Shown here: positions 1 to 9,353 of the stretch, piece by piece
Position numbering within the stretch: the stretch's first letter is position 1
Layout: the number at the start of each line of letters is the position of its first letter
Origin: Leeuwenhoekiella aestuarii
GTDB taxonomy: Bacteria > Bacteroidota > Bacteroidia > Flavobacteriales > Flavobacteriaceae
DNA length: 64,000 bases
Assembly (NCBI RefSeq): GCF_004104055.1
Contig: NZ_QOVJ01000002.1
Location: 124,001-188,000 of the forward strand
Reading direction: 5' to 3'
Made by a program: the position numbers and the translations under genes
Notes under the pieces: generated by a model
What the model was told of the DNA's origin: nothing
Databases searched by the model: none
What the model saw: the letters and a program-made list of their open reading frames with translations, nothing else

Positions 1-43
1 TCTTGCAGCATTGAAAAAGAAAATGGAAAAAGGTGGTAACTAA
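1..43 (+). CDS. C-terminal end of an unidentified gene
   Basis: The last 13 codons of a plus-strand gene enter from the left edge and stop with TAA at 41-43. The visible tail is Lys-rich (LAALKKKMEKGGN) and is too short to identify. The frame is supported by a strong rho-independent terminator starting 25 bases after the stop. Confidence 0.6.
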   Translation, partial: LAALKKKMEKGGN

Positions 44-68
44 GCCCTAACATTTTTAATATAGAGAA

Positions 69-99
69 GCCCTTTAGCATTTGCTAAAGGGCTTTTTTT
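69..99 (+). terminator. Rho-independent terminator
   Basis: A perfect 10-bp stem (GCCCTTTAGC, loop ATTT, GCTAAAGGGC) is followed by seven T. It ends the partial gene at the left edge. The rest of 100-347 is AT-rich and I see no gene or clear regulatory element in it. Confidence 0.9.
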
Positions 100-347
100 A
101 TTTAAGCTTAAAAATGTATTTGATAATCCCCTTATTGCTCAAAAGTTGATGATTTTCACAAGACCAATGCATTATAGACTTATATCATAATCGTTTTCAT
201 TATTTAATTACCTGTTTGTATATAGCTTGGGCTTATCTTGGATTTTCTCTTTTTTTGCTAGTGCTTTCGAGTTTCTAGATTTCCCTGACATAATTTACCT
301 TGTTATGTTATAAGTTATTTATATTAGCAATAAATGTTTGTTTTTAG

Positions 348-1154
348 ATGAAATATTATTGGATTCTTCTTATTGTAATTTCAAGTTATGCTCAAGAGCA
401 AAAGTTTAAACTGCACGTTGATCATTCTGATAAAATCATAAAACTCTATGTAGACAATTACCAATACTGCCCAGTGACTTTGAATTTAAGTTATAAGCTT
501 CAAAATTTGCGTCTGTTGAAACCTAATGATACTTCTTATTTTATTCCCGCACGCGCTAAAAAGATTCTTTTAACTAAACTTGAGCGTATAGATAATAACT
601 TACCGGCGAATTTAAATTTTGACGATAGGTATTTTTATGGATTTAAAAATAACAATAGAGCTAACCTTCATTATAGTTATCACTTACCTTTTGCATTAGG
701 GGCTTCAAATTTGGTGGTACAAGGGCCTAATGGGGTTTTAGGACATAAAGATCAACATGCTGTTGATTTTCGCATGGAATATGATTCGGAAGTTGTAGCA
801 ATGCGAGCCGGTATAGTGGTTCAGGTTATAGATACATTAAGTACGGTGATTAAAGAAAATTCGTGTACTGTAAAAAGTAATATGCTTCTGGTGTATCACG
901 ACGATGGTACCTTTGCTCAATACAGCCATTTTAAGAAAAATGGGATTGTAGTAGAAGTAGGAGATCGTGTTCAAGAAGAGCAACTTTTAGGTTATGCGGG
1001 CAATGTGAATTTTGGTAGTGAACCTCATATGCATTTCGAAGTTTTTAAAGGACTTGTAAGTAAGAAGGAGAGTATACCCATCTCATTTCTTATTGACTAT
1101 GGTTTTAAAATAAAAGAGTTAGAAAATTGGAAGTACTACACGAAGTATTATTGA
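348..1154 (+). CDS. M23 family (LytM-like) metallopeptidase, secreted
   Basis: This 268-residue protein starts with a short signal peptide (residues 1-15, ending SYAQ). The C-terminal half is an M23/LytM domain, a zinc fold that usually cuts peptidoglycan cross-bridges. The HxH motif is at H227 and H229 (PHMHFEV), with H194 in YSHF. The first ligand pair reads GHKDQHAVDF (H133 or H137, with D140), the spaced arrangement I know from Bacteroidota M23 proteins of the form AYAIDF rather than HxxxD. Residues 16-110 are an uncharacterised N-terminal domain. It stands alone between two unrelated genes. Whether it cuts peptidoglycan or activates another enzyme cannot be told. Confidence 0.85.
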   Translation: MKYYWILLIVISSYAQEQKFKLHVDHSDKIIKLYVDNYQYCPVTLNLSYKLQNLRLLKPNDTSYFIPARAKKILLTKLERIDNNLPANLNFDDRYFYGFKNNNRANLHYSYHLPFALGASNLVVQGPNGVLGHKDQHAVDFRMEYDSEVVAMRAGIVVQVIDTLSTVIKENSCTVKSNMLLVYHDDGTFAQYSHFKKNGIVVEVGDRVQEEQLLGYAGNVNFGSEPHMHFEVFKGLVSKKESIPISFLIDYGFKIKELENWKYYTKYY

Positions 1155-1272
1155 TTTTTTACTCAGTATAATAAATGAGTGTTGCTGTATACGTGTTTGT
1201 AGCAGCTAAAATATTTAGATTCTAAAGTTGGTTATAAATGGTTATTTTCGCTTACCCAGAAACATTACACTT

Positions 1273-2451
1273 ATGAACTATATTCTCTTCGACGGTCCTG
1301 CGCGTAAAAAGCTCTTACCCTTTACCTATACTAGACCTGTTGCAGATCTCAGAATCGGAATTTTAACCATTCGGGAGAAGTGGGAAAAACATCTGGGAAG
1401 TACAACTTCTACAATTACTGAAGAGTATTTATCAGAAAAATTCCCTATGGTGGAGTTTGAAGAGAACGTAATGATCAATGCTTCTTATATTCCAACGGAA
1501 GTTCTGGTAGAACAAGTGCTGGATCTACAGGAAAATCAAGCGCTTTTTGATGGGGATGATATCGTTGCTTTTTATACTAAAGATACTCAGGAAGAAATAG
1601 ATTTTGATACATATGAGCAATTAGAAGTTACCGCTGAAGGTATTTTTAAGATTGAAAATAACTGGGGTATTTTCAGTAAAAATCACGATGCGATTCGGTT
1701 AGATTATGATTTGTTAACTGAAGACCGAAAGTCTGCTCAAATTCCTTCGACTGTGCAAACTCTCAATCCTGAGAATATATTTATTGAAGAAGGAGCAAAG
1801 CTTAACTTTTGTACGCTTAACGCTTCAGAAGGCCCTATTTATATTGGTAAAGATTCTGAAATAATGGAAGGTGCTCTTATTAGAGGTCCTTTTGCAATGT
1901 GTGAACATGCTACCGTAAAAATGGGAGCTAAGATCTACACTGGGACAACCATTGGCCCATATTGTAAGGTAGGGGGAGAGGTTACTAATTCGGTTTTGAT
2001 GGCCTATTCTAATAAAGGTCACGATGGATATTTGGGGAACTCGGTTTTGGGGGAATGGTGCAACGTTGGTGCAGATTCTAACAACAGTAACCTTAAAAAT
2101 AATTATGAAGAAGTGCGCCTTTGGGATTACGAGACCGAAGGTTTTGCAAAAACCGGACTCCAGTTTTGTGGTTTAATTATGGGAGATCACAGTAAGTGTG
2201 GTATCAATACGATGTTTAATACCGGTACGGTTATCGGTGTGAGTGTCAATATATTTGGAACCGGATTTCCACGAAATTTTATTCCATCTTTCAGTTGGGG
2301 TGGAGCTGCAGGTTTTACAACTTATAAAACAGTAAAAGCTTTTCAGACCGCAAAACTGGTCATGGAACGCCGCAACATACCATTTGATGAGCAAGAAGCG
2401 GCGATCTTAGAACATGTTTTTGAAGAAACTGCTAAGTACAGAAGGTATTAG
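1273..2451 (+). CDS. GlmU-like sugar nucleotidyltransferase with left-handed beta-helix
   Basis: The 392-residue protein begins with the Bacteroidota GlmU-family signature (ILFDG, LLPFTYTRPVADLRIG) of a putative UDP-GlcNAc diphosphorylase / glucosamine-1-phosphate acetyltransferase. Residues from about 190 to 340 carry hexapeptide repeats (GPIYIG, ALIRGPF, AKIYTG, TTIGPYC) forming a left-handed beta-helix. I chose the ATG at 1273 because the family starts at MNYILFDG; an upstream in-frame start at 1228 adds 15 residues unlike the family. The gene converges on emrB with a 4-base overlap of stop codons. The exact sugar is unknown. Confidence 0.85.
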   Translation: MNYILFDGPARKKLLPFTYTRPVADLRIGILTIREKWEKHLGSTTSTITEEYLSEKFPMVEFEENVMINASYIPTEVLVEQVLDLQENQALFDGDDIVAFYTKDTQEEIDFDTYEQLEVTAEGIFKIENNWGIFSKNHDAIRLDYDLLTEDRKSAQIPSTVQTLNPENIFIEEGAKLNFCTLNASEGPIYIGKDSEIMEGALIRGPFAMCEHATVKMGAKIYTGTTIGPYCKVGGEVTNSVLMAYSNKGHDGYLGNSVLGEWCNVGADSNNSNLKNNYEEVRLWDYETEGFAKTGLQFCGLIMGDHSKCGINTMFNTGTVIGVSVNIFGTGFPRNFIPSFSWGGAAGFTTYKTVKAFQTAKLVMERRNIPFDEQEAAILEHVFEETAKYRRY

Positions 2452-4034
2452 TGAACTGAAGAAGTATCTACTTTACCGGCTCCTTTTTTCAGCATTAAAA
2501 CAAAAGGTACGCAAATAAGAAATAAAATTCCTAAGTATAAGAACACATCCATATATGTGAGTACAGTACCTTGAAGCATAATTTTTCCTTCTAAAACCTG
2601 ATACGCACGATCTAGAGCTTCATTAAAACTGAAGCCCTTTCCAATAAACATTTGCTGCAATCCTTTTAGCTGTTCTTGAGTTTGAGTATTTACAGCGCTA
2701 ATATTTGGTATCAGGTCAACGCGGTGTTGTTGATTCAATCTGCTGATCATTGTCGTTATGATAGCAATACCAAAAGAACCACCTAACTGACGCATCATCC
2801 CGGTAAAAGCTGCTCCTTCACCTATTTCAGCACCTTTGAGGGTTGATAAAGCTAGAGTGGTAATAGGTACAAAAAGCAATCCTAATCCCATTCCTCGTAC
2901 CACAAGTGGCCAAAACATGGCTTCGCTAGAAGTGTCTGGGGTGAGCAAGTTGTGCATCCACAAACTATAGAGGAAAAAACCTATAAAACCACCCGCAACC
3001 AAATACTTTGCAGGAATACCGCGCTCTAAAAGCTTACCAATGATAGGCATCATCAACCCGGTAGTTATCGAACTTGGAATTAACAAGAGTCCGGCATCTG
3101 TAGCGGTCCAGCCCAAGATAGATTGGGTGTAAATAGGGATTACAAACGTAGAACCGTACAGCCCAAAACCTAAAATAAAAGTCATTATGGTACCCGTCCA
3201 TAAATTTGTGTTACGGAGTACTCTCAAGTTTACAATTGGATATTTATAAACCAATTCTCTCCAGATAAAAGCCACCAGGCCAAATACTGAAACAACACTT
3301 AGCGTAACAATCATATGGTCTTCAAACCAGTCATCTTGTTGCCCATGTTCTAGTACAAATTGCAATGAACCAATAAATGCAGTTAGAAATACAATTCCCC
3401 ACCAGTCAACTTGATTTGCTCTTAATTTTTCACCATATTTTGGACTTCTTACATACATTATCGTAAGAATTGTCGCAATGATTCCTATTGGGATATTGAT
3501 GTAAAAAATATAAGGCCAGGAGTAATTATCTACTAAATAACCTCCTAATGGTGGACCTAAAGTAGGTCCCACAATAACACCCATTCCATAAATGGCTTGT
3601 GCCATACCCCGTTTTGCGGCAGGATAACTTTCGGTAATGATAGTTTGTGCAGTTACGAGAAGTGCTCCACCTCCTAAACCTTGTACAAATCTAAAAGCTA
3701 CCAATTCCCAGATATTTGTGGCGTTCCCGCAGAGAAAAGATGAAAACGTAAATATGACAATAGAAACGGCAAAATAATTACGTCTACCAAATTGCTTAGA
3801 AAGCCAACTTGTCATCGGGATGATGATCACGTTTGCTATCGCATAGGCGGTGATTACCCAGGCAACATCTGTTAAAGTTGCACCCAGACTACCGCGCATA
3901 TCGTTTAACGCAACGTTTACAATGGTTGTATCTACTATTTCCAGTAGGGCACAAAGAATAGCGGTAATCGTAATAATCACGCGTCTAAAACCGTACTCAA
4001 CCAGACTGTCTTGTGCTTCAATAGCCTCAGCCAT
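2448..4034 (-). CDS. emrB: DHA2 family MFS multidrug efflux transporter (EmrB/QacA type)
   Basis: The 528-residue inner-membrane protein has about 14 hydrophobic segments and the DHA2 signature near the N-terminus (LEIVDTTIVNVAL), motif A-like loop (SKQFGRRNYF) and antiporter motif C region (GPTLGPPLGGYL). It is a proton-driven drug exporter that would work with the membrane fusion protein and TolC-like channel encoded just upstream. It is the last gene of a four-gene minus-strand operon, 6 bases after emrA. Substrates cannot be predicted. Confidence 0.93.
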   Translation of the reverse strand: MAEAIEAQDSLVEYGFRRVIITITAILCALLEIVDTTIVNVALNDMRGSLGATLTDVAWVITAYAIANVIIIPMTSWLSKQFGRRNYFAVSIVIFTFSSFLCGNATNIWELVAFRFVQGLGGGALLVTAQTIITESYPAAKRGMAQAIYGMGVIVGPTLGPPLGGYLVDNYSWPYIFYINIPIGIIATILTIMYVRSPKYGEKLRANQVDWWGIVFLTAFIGSLQFVLEHGQQDDWFEDHMIVTLSVVSVFGLVAFIWRELVYKYPIVNLRVLRNTNLWTGTIMTFILGFGLYGSTFVIPIYTQSILGWTATDAGLLLIPSSITTGLMMPIIGKLLERGIPAKYLVAGGFIGFFLYSLWMHNLLTPDTSSEAMFWPLVVRGMGLGLLFVPITTLALSTLKGAEIGEGAAFTGMMRQLGGSFGIAIITTMISRLNQQHRVDLIPNISAVNTQTQEQLKGLQQMFIGKGFSFNEALDRAYQVLEGKIMLQGTVLTYMDVFLYLGILFLICVPFVLMLKKGAGKVDTSSVH

Positions 4035-4040
4035 GATTTT

Positions 4041-5123
4041 TTAATTTAGATGAACATCTATTTCGGCGTTCATTCCAGCACGCAATTGCGCCAGTTTTGC
4101 TGCGTCATTTGCATTTGTAAAGTTGATCTTCACTGGAAGTCTCTGAACCGTTTTGACAAAATTCCCAGTTGCATTATCAGGAGGTAAAAGCGAGAAACGT
4201 GCTCCTGTCGCCGGAGAAAAATTACTAATAACCCCTTCAAATTCTACATCAGGAAAAGCGTCAATGGTAATACCTACTTTTTGACCTACTTTCATATCAT
4301 TCAGTTGCGTTTCTTTAAAGTTTGCAACCACCCATTTGTTTTGTGTATTTACCAAATAAAATAAAGCCTGTCCTGGCTGCACAAATTGACCCTGCTGCAT
4401 TTCAACCGAAGAAAGTTGGCCATCTATAGGAGCAGTTACTACTGTATAATCCAGATTGAGTTGTGCAGCATCTACCTGGGCTTGTGCACTTTTAACATTA
4501 GCTTCTGCAACTGCTACTTGTTTTTCGGTCACCTTGCTCTGAGAAGTAGCAGCCTGGCTCTGACTTCTTACAGCTTTCTGCTGATCTTCTAAAACCGAAA
4601 GACGTGCAGCAGCTTCTTGTTTTGCGGCTAATGCTTGCTCATATTGTTGTGTGGTAATACTTTTATTGTCATAAAGATTTTTATAACGGCTATAATCATC
4701 TGTAGCTCTTCTAAGTTGAATTTTTGCAGATTCTATACTTCCGTAAGTTGAAGAAACCTGAGCATAGGATGCATTTGCATTAGCCTGTGATGAACCTATT
4801 GAAGATTCTGCAACAGCAACCTGACTTTGAGCAGCAGCCAAATTAGCTTTTGCTTGTTCTAGCTGAACGAGATAATCACGCTGATCTATAGTAAAAAGCG
4901 TGTCTCCAGCTTTAATAATATCATTATCAGATACGTAAATTTTATCTATATAACCACCCACGTGTGGAATGATCGAGTTCATATTTGCTTCTACCTGAGC
5001 GTCGTCTGTCTCCTCGTGAGAAAGAGAATGTACAAACTTATAACCTCCGTAAGCAACACCAAGTATCACAAGAACCGAGATAATGATGATAAACTTTTTA
5101 TTGGTTTTTTTCTTCTGTTCCAT
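4041..5123 (-). CDS. emrA: HlyD/EmrA-family membrane fusion protein
   Basis: The 360-residue periplasmic adaptor has one N-terminal membrane segment (about residues 10-30), a biotinyl-lipoyl half motif (VEANMNSIIPHVGGYI), a long Ala/Gln-rich coiled-coil hairpin (about 75-225), the second lipoyl half (VTAPIDGQLSS) and a beta-barrel domain. It bridges the EmrB-type pump to the outer-membrane channel. It lies between tolC and emrB, with 12 bases before it and 6 after, so the three are cotranscribed. Confidence 0.93.
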   Translation of the reverse strand: MEQKKKTNKKFIIIISVLVILGVAYGGYKFVHSLSHEETDDAQVEANMNSIIPHVGGYIDKIYVSDNDIIKAGDTLFTIDQRDYLVQLEQAKANLAAAQSQVAVAESSIGSSQANANASYAQVSSTYGSIESAKIQLRRATDDYSRYKNLYDNKSITTQQYEQALAAKQEAAARLSVLEDQQKAVRSQSQAATSQSKVTEKQVAVAEANVKSAQAQVDAAQLNLDYTVVTAPIDGQLSSVEMQQGQFVQPGQALFYLVNTQNKWVVANFKETQLNDMKVGQKVGITIDAFPDVEFEGVISNFSPATGARFSLLPPDNATGNFVKTVQRLPVKINFTNANDAAKLAQLRAGMNAEIDVHLN

Positions 5124-5135
5124 TTTTTGAGGGGA

Positions 5136-6464
5136 TTAATTTTGAGAAAATTGATTGGTGAGCGCGCCTTCAGCGCTTAATAATTCGTAATATTTTTGGG
5201 TAATATCTGCTTTCGCATAAGCGAGATTGATACGTGTTTGCAGTTGTTGTACATCTGCTTCAAGTAAATCATTAGTATCAGACAAACCGTTGTCGTATTT
5301 GTCTTTAACAATACGGTAGTTTTCAACAGCTTGTTCTTCAGAAACCTCATAGACTTCAAAAGTTTCTAAAGCCAGATTATATTCAGCTAATGCGTTTTGA
5401 GCATTCACTTTTGCTTGTGAAGTAGCCTGATCAATACGATAATTCATTTCTAGAGCCTGACTTTCTGCTAATTTCACTTTGGCTTTGGTCTTAAAAAGTG
5501 ACGAAACATTATAAGATAAACCCACACCTACATTCATCGCATTAGTTACAGTAAGAGCATTATTTAGATCAAGAGCTATATAGCCGCCCACCAGAGCTAG
5601 AGATGGGTAATAGTCCCCTTTTGCAATTTTTATTTGGTCTTGTAAAGCTTCTTCCTGATAATTTAAAGCCTGAAGATCATTACGCTGAGAAATATTGGGT
5701 AAAGTAGCAGCAATAGGGGTGATGGCACTTACGTCTGTATTAATTGTAGTGTCTTCAGGCAATTTTAATAAAGCGTTGAGATTATAATTTAGAATATGGG
5801 CATTTTTTTTAGCATTAGCCAGTGACAATTCTATATTGGCCTGTTGTAATTGAGCCTTTAAAAGATCATTACGAGCAAGCAGACCATTTTCTTCCATATT
5901 CGTAAAATCTTTAACCCGTTGATCTGCGCTTTTAAGATTGTCTTTTACTAAATCTATAGTAGCATTAGCCTTATAAAGATTCAGATACATTTGAATAGCT
6001 TGTAATGCGAGTTTTTCCTGCTCATCAGCAGCATTATATACGGATGCTTGTAACTTGTTTTCACTTGCGGAAACACTATTCTTTAATTTAAAACCAGAAA
6101 AAATAGGTAAGGATACGTCTGCCGAACCAATTAATAATCCGTTTACATCAGGAGAAGAACTGGCCTGTTCTGTTGAGCCATCGCTGCTTTCTGACGAACT
6201 TAACGGAATCTGAAGATTGACATTTGCATTTGTCAAATACCGATATTGACCTGAAATATTCAAGTCTGGATATTGCATATTCTTAGTGATGGTGAGTTCA
6301 TTTTTAGCCAGATCTATTTGAGATCCGTTTATTTTTGAAGCATCACTTGTATGAAGTGCAAGTTGCACAACCTCTTCAAGCGAGAGATTTTCAGAATTCT
6401 GAGCCTGAGTAAATTTTATACTTAGCAGCACGAGTAGAACTGCCAATATAGATTTAGTTTTCAT
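5136..6464 (-). CDS. TolC-family outer membrane efflux protein
   Basis: The 442-residue protein has a signal peptide ending at TQAQ (residues 1-21) and two OEP repeats rich in Asn/Leu/Ala helices, the layout of TolC trimeric channels (SLEEVVQLALHTS at the start of repeat 1). It would form the outer-membrane exit of the EmrAB-type system. Its start codon overlaps the end of the tetR gene by 11 bases, so it is probably translationally coupled to the repressor. Confidence 0.92.
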   Translation of the reverse strand: MKTKSILAVLLVLLSIKFTQAQNSENLSLEEVVQLALHTSDASKINGSQIDLAKNELTITKNMQYPDLNISGQYRYLTNANVNLQIPLSSSESSDGSTEQASSSPDVNGLLIGSADVSLPIFSGFKLKNSVSASENKLQASVYNAADEQEKLALQAIQMYLNLYKANATIDLVKDNLKSADQRVKDFTNMEENGLLARNDLLKAQLQQANIELSLANAKKNAHILNYNLNALLKLPEDTTINTDVSAITPIAATLPNISQRNDLQALNYQEEALQDQIKIAKGDYYPSLALVGGYIALDLNNALTVTNAMNVGVGLSYNVSSLFKTKAKVKLAESQALEMNYRIDQATSQAKVNAQNALAEYNLALETFEVYEVSEEQAVENYRIVKDKYDNGLSDTNDLLEADVQQLQTRINLAYAKADITQKYYELLSAEGALTNQFSQN

Positions 6465-7077
6465 AAGTCAATAGAGCTTTAAGCGTAGTTTGTATGTGCT
6501 TAGTGAGGGTAGTTTTTACAAAAGAATCGGTTTGTCTTTTGCTTTTTATAGAATAGATCTGATTGAAATATTCCTGATTGTAGTTGAAGTGAAAGTAGAT
6601 TCCAATAAGTGTAGGTATGATCAATGGAATTTCTATGTTTTCTTTAAAAATACCAGCCTGCTGACCTTTAATAATAAAGGATTCAAGAGTCTTATAATTT
6701 TCTTTTTTCTGATTGATATAGTGTTCAAAGGTGAGACAGCCGGACTCTTTAGATAATTCAGTATGAATTATTTTATAAATACGCTGATTTTCATGAATGC
6801 GCATAACAAATAAGTTCACAAGCTGGTCTAGACGTTTCTTAAAATCAACATCATCTTTATTGATAACACTTAGAAGATCGATCTTAAAGTTTGCCATACG
6901 GTACACTACTAAATGCTCTAGTAATTTTTCTTTTGAGCCAAAATAATAAGATATCATCGCGATATTGATACCTGCCTCTTTAGCAATGTTGCGCACAGAA
7001 GTACCAGTAAAACCATTTTCTGCAAACAGTTTTTCTGCAACTGCTATAATTTGTAATTGTTTTTCGTTTAACTCCAT
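6454..7077 (-). CDS. TetR/AcrR family transcriptional regulator of the efflux operon
   Basis: The 207-residue protein has an N-terminal TetR helix-turn-helix (AENGFTGTSVRNIAKEAGI, then ISYYFGSKEKL, residues 16-52) and a ligand-binding C-terminal domain. It is the first gene of the tolC-emrA-emrB operon and very likely represses it. Three copies of a 16-bp palindrome lie 26-80 bases upstream of its start and overlap the probable promoter, which fits autoregulation. The inducer is unknown. Confidence 0.93.
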   Translation of the reverse strand: MELNEKQLQIIAVAEKLFAENGFTGTSVRNIAKEAGINIAMISYYFGSKEKLLEHLVVYRMANFKIDLLSVINKDDVDFKKRLDQLVNLFVMRIHENQRIYKIIHTELSKESGCLTFEHYINQKKENYKTLESFIIKGQQAGIFKENIEIPLIIPTLIGIYFHFNYNQEYFNQIYSIKSKRQTDSFVKTTLTKHIQTTLKALLTYEN

Positions 7078-7097
7078 AACATTTTTAAAATGTTAGA

Positions 7098-7105
7098 CAA
7101 AGTTA
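7098..7105 (-). promoter_or_regulatory. Bacteroidota -7 box of the tetR operon
   Basis: On the minus strand this reads TAACTTTG, a full match to the Bacteroidota -7 consensus TAnnTTTG, 20 bases before the tetR start codon. No clear -33 TTTG is visible at the usual distance; operators occupy that stretch. The box overlaps the first operator (7103-7118), so repressor binding should block polymerase. Confidence 0.6.
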
Positions 7106-7157
7106 AACGTTTGTTTAAATTAAACGTTTGTTTAATTACATTTAAACACTTGTTTAA
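7103..7157. promoter_or_regulatory. Triple palindromic TetR operator
   Basis: Three copies of the inverted repeat TTAAAC-N4-GTTTAA lie at 7103-7118, 7120-7135 and 7142-7157. The first two are identical (centre GTTT) and the third has centre ACTT. Start-to-start spacings are 17 and 22 bases. The size and symmetry are typical of TetR-family operators. A further perfect 12-bp palindrome (GAAAACGTTTTC) follows at 7160-7171. Confidence 0.75.
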
Positions 7158-7204
7158 CAGAAAACGTTTTCGAAATTCTGAAAATAGTAGAAATAATCTA
7201 GTCT

Positions 7205-7492
7205 TTAAAATAGAGATTTGTCAGAGTCTAAGAAAAGCCACCAAATTAAACACCCCAAAGTTATAAAGGCGATGAAAGTATAAGCTAAGTTTTTTTTGCG
7301 ATGTTGTTTTGCTTTGAATTGAATTTGAGATTTAAGTTGCACCTCTTCAATTTGGCTAAGTTTTTTATGATCTACAAAAGGTTTCTGGGTACCTTTATGG
7401 TGCAGTCCATTAGCATTAAAACGTGTTTTGCGTTCTCGCTTATTGTGTTTAAGTGAGGCGAGCATTGCTGAAACTGAACCTCCAAAACTCAT
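7205..7492 (-). CDS. Small membrane protein of unknown function
   Basis: The 95-residue protein is basic and hydrophilic over residues 1-68, with one strong transmembrane segment near the C-terminus (about residues 69-88, AYTFIAFITLGCLIWWLFL). It looks like a conserved flavobacterial hypothetical protein. It lies upstream of the tetR operon in the same direction but is separated from it by the operator region. No function can be assigned. Confidence 0.7.
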   Translation of the reverse strand: MSFGGSVSAMLASLKHNKRERKTRFNANGLHHKGTQKPFVDHKKLSQIEEVQLKSQIQFKAKQHRKKNLAYTFIAFITLGCLIWWLFLDSDKSLF

Positions 7493-7581
7493 AGTTATCT
7501 TTACGATATACGTTAACTATAATTAAAAAATGTTACTGTTTTTGGGTGTTAAAAACGTTGGAGCTATTTTAAAATCCTTCA

Positions 7582-9219
7582 TTAATCTTTTCTAACATGT
7601 TTCAAAACCAGAAAATCTTGCGGGTTTGCCTTTAGTCCATGAATATTTTTATGAACAAACTTGATCACCTGATCGTAGTAAAGGGTTACAAAAGGAGCTT
7701 TTGAGATGAGAATAGAATCCATTTTTTGATAGAGTTCTTTTCGCTTTTCTATATCTGAAATTTTAAAGCTTTCTTCGTAAAGTTGATCAAACTCTTCATT
7801 AGAGAAGTGTGTATAATTGGGTCCCCCGGGAGTAAAATTTTTACTGTAATACAGAGAGAGGTAATTTTCAGCATCTGGATAATCTGCGATCCAGCTGGCG
7901 CGGAAGGCATCCAGTTTTCCAGTTGACTTCAATTGACGTAGTGTAGAGGGCGGCATCACATCGATATTAACGGTCAAGCCTAATTTTCCCAGCTCCCGTT
8001 GAATGTATTCGCAAATATCAAGATACTGGCTGTTTGTCCCTATGCTGATAATAGGATTTAGGTTTCCCGTTTGTTTAATATACGTTTCAATTAATTTACG
8101 GGCTTTTACAGGATCATATTCAAATCCTTTAGCACCATAACCGGGTAATCCTTTAGGGATAAAGCCAGAATTAGCAGGTTCTCCTATCCCATTACGCAAG
8201 TATTTGATCATTTTGACACGATCAAATCCATAGTTAATAGCTTTTCTAAGTAAAGGAGAGCGTACTTCTTTTGAAGAGCTTTCTAAGAAAAACCCTAAGT
8301 ATTCTGTATTTAAAAACGGGCCTGTGATCGTTTTTACCTGATCTTTATAGTTGTCTTTTAGCTTTCCGGTAGCAGTGAGTAACTCGTCTTTGTAAGAAGG
8401 GTCAAGGCTGTTGAGCATATCGAGATTGCCCTGAGCAAATTGCAAAAACTCACTTTGCTTATCTGGTAAGAAAGTGATAGCTACAGCTTCGAGATAGGGG
8501 AGTTTAACTCTGTTTTCGTCTGTTTCAAAGTAATTGTAATTCTTCCGAAGCACTAATTTCACACCTTCTTCCCAGCGTTTAAATTTGAAAGGACCAGTGC
8601 CTATTGGGTGTTTTCTGAAATCATTTCCATAATATTCTACAATTTCTTTTGGTACAACTGAGCAATACCGCATTGTTAACAAGCCCATAAAAGCCGGGAA
8701 TTCTTTTTTTAGTTTAATAACAAGCGTACTGTCGTTAACAGCTTTGTAAGTTTCCACATTACTCAGCACCCAGCTTCCCGGTGAAGCGACTTTGGGATCT
8801 TTAAGGCGATCAAAACTATACACAAAATCTAATGCTGTGACCTTGCGTGTGCTGTCTGCTGTTTTAAATTGTGCGTGTTTGTGAAAAACAACATCATCAC
8901 GTAAGGTAAAAGTGTATGTTTTGGTATCCTCACTTACAACCCAACTCTTAGCTATATCCGGAGCTATATTTAAACTATCATCCTGTTGTACTAGGCCATT
9001 AAATAATTGATTAGTGGGCCAGATTATAGGTGGGTTTCTGGCAAAAGCAGGGTCTAAAGTAGCAACATTATAATGCTCATTGTATCTAAAAACTTTAAGT
9101 TCATTCTTAGTGTTTTTTTCAGAATTACAAGAGCTGAATACTACAAAGAATATAGCCCAAAGCATATACCTGTAACGCGTTTGGAAAAAAGTAAAAAGGT
9201 GGTTGTTATTTAGGGTCAT
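7582..9219 (-). CDS. ABC transporter substrate-binding lipoprotein, OppA/DppA family (SBP_bac_5)
   Basis: The 545-residue protein has a lipobox (VVFSSC) and the family-5 extracellular solute-binding fold that usually binds peptides (LDPAFARNPP, FTLRDDVVFH, HPIGTGPFKFKRWEEG, YTHFSNEEFDQLYEES). The start at 9219 (MTLNNN) was chosen because a GGAAG ribosome site lies just before it and the lipobox then falls at a normal distance. An in-frame extension to 9429 would run through the divergent mtaB promoter and into mtaB. No permease or ATPase gene is adjacent. Confidence 0.85.
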   Translation of the reverse strand: MTLNNNHLFTFFQTRYRYMLWAIFFVVFSSCNSEKNTKNELKVFRYNEHYNVATLDPAFARNPPIIWPTNQLFNGLVQQDDSLNIAPDIAKSWVVSEDTKTYTFTLRDDVVFHKHAQFKTADSTRKVTALDFVYSFDRLKDPKVASPGSWVLSNVETYKAVNDSTLVIKLKKEFPAFMGLLTMRYCSVVPKEIVEYYGNDFRKHPIGTGPFKFKRWEEGVKLVLRKNYNYFETDENRVKLPYLEAVAITFLPDKQSEFLQFAQGNLDMLNSLDPSYKDELLTATGKLKDNYKDQVKTITGPFLNTEYLGFFLESSSKEVRSPLLRKAINYGFDRVKMIKYLRNGIGEPANSGFIPKGLPGYGAKGFEYDPVKARKLIETYIKQTGNLNPIISIGTNSQYLDICEYIQRELGKLGLTVNIDVMPPSTLRQLKSTGKLDAFRASWIADYPDAENYLSLYYSKNFTPGGPNYTHFSNEEFDQLYEESFKISDIEKRKELYQKMDSILISKAPFVTLYYDQVIKFVHKNIHGLKANPQDFLVLKHVRKD

Positions 9220-9295
9220 AAGTATCTTCCTTTCATCAATTGCCAAATAAATTTCTTTAATTGACAAGGCCAGTTGTATGAATCGCTTTACAGAC

Positions 9296-9326
9296 TTGAG
9301 CAATAGGATTATTGTAGTTAACTTTG
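9296..9326 (+). promoter_or_regulatory. Bacteroidota-type promoter of mtaB
   Basis: TTG (9296-9298), a 20-base spacer and TAACTTTG (9319-9326) match the -33/-7 consensus. The predicted transcript begins near 9332 and has a leader of about 70 bases that contains the palindrome at 9354-9367. Confidence 0.6.
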
Positions 9327-9353
9327 CACCCTTAATAGATGCGGTTATTTTTC

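Noticed and set aside
7103-7157. Short regularly spaced repeats that could suggest a CRISPR array
   Set aside because: The units are 16-bp palindromes only 1-6 bases apart, with no spacers and no cas genes. They sit on the tetR promoter and fit operators.
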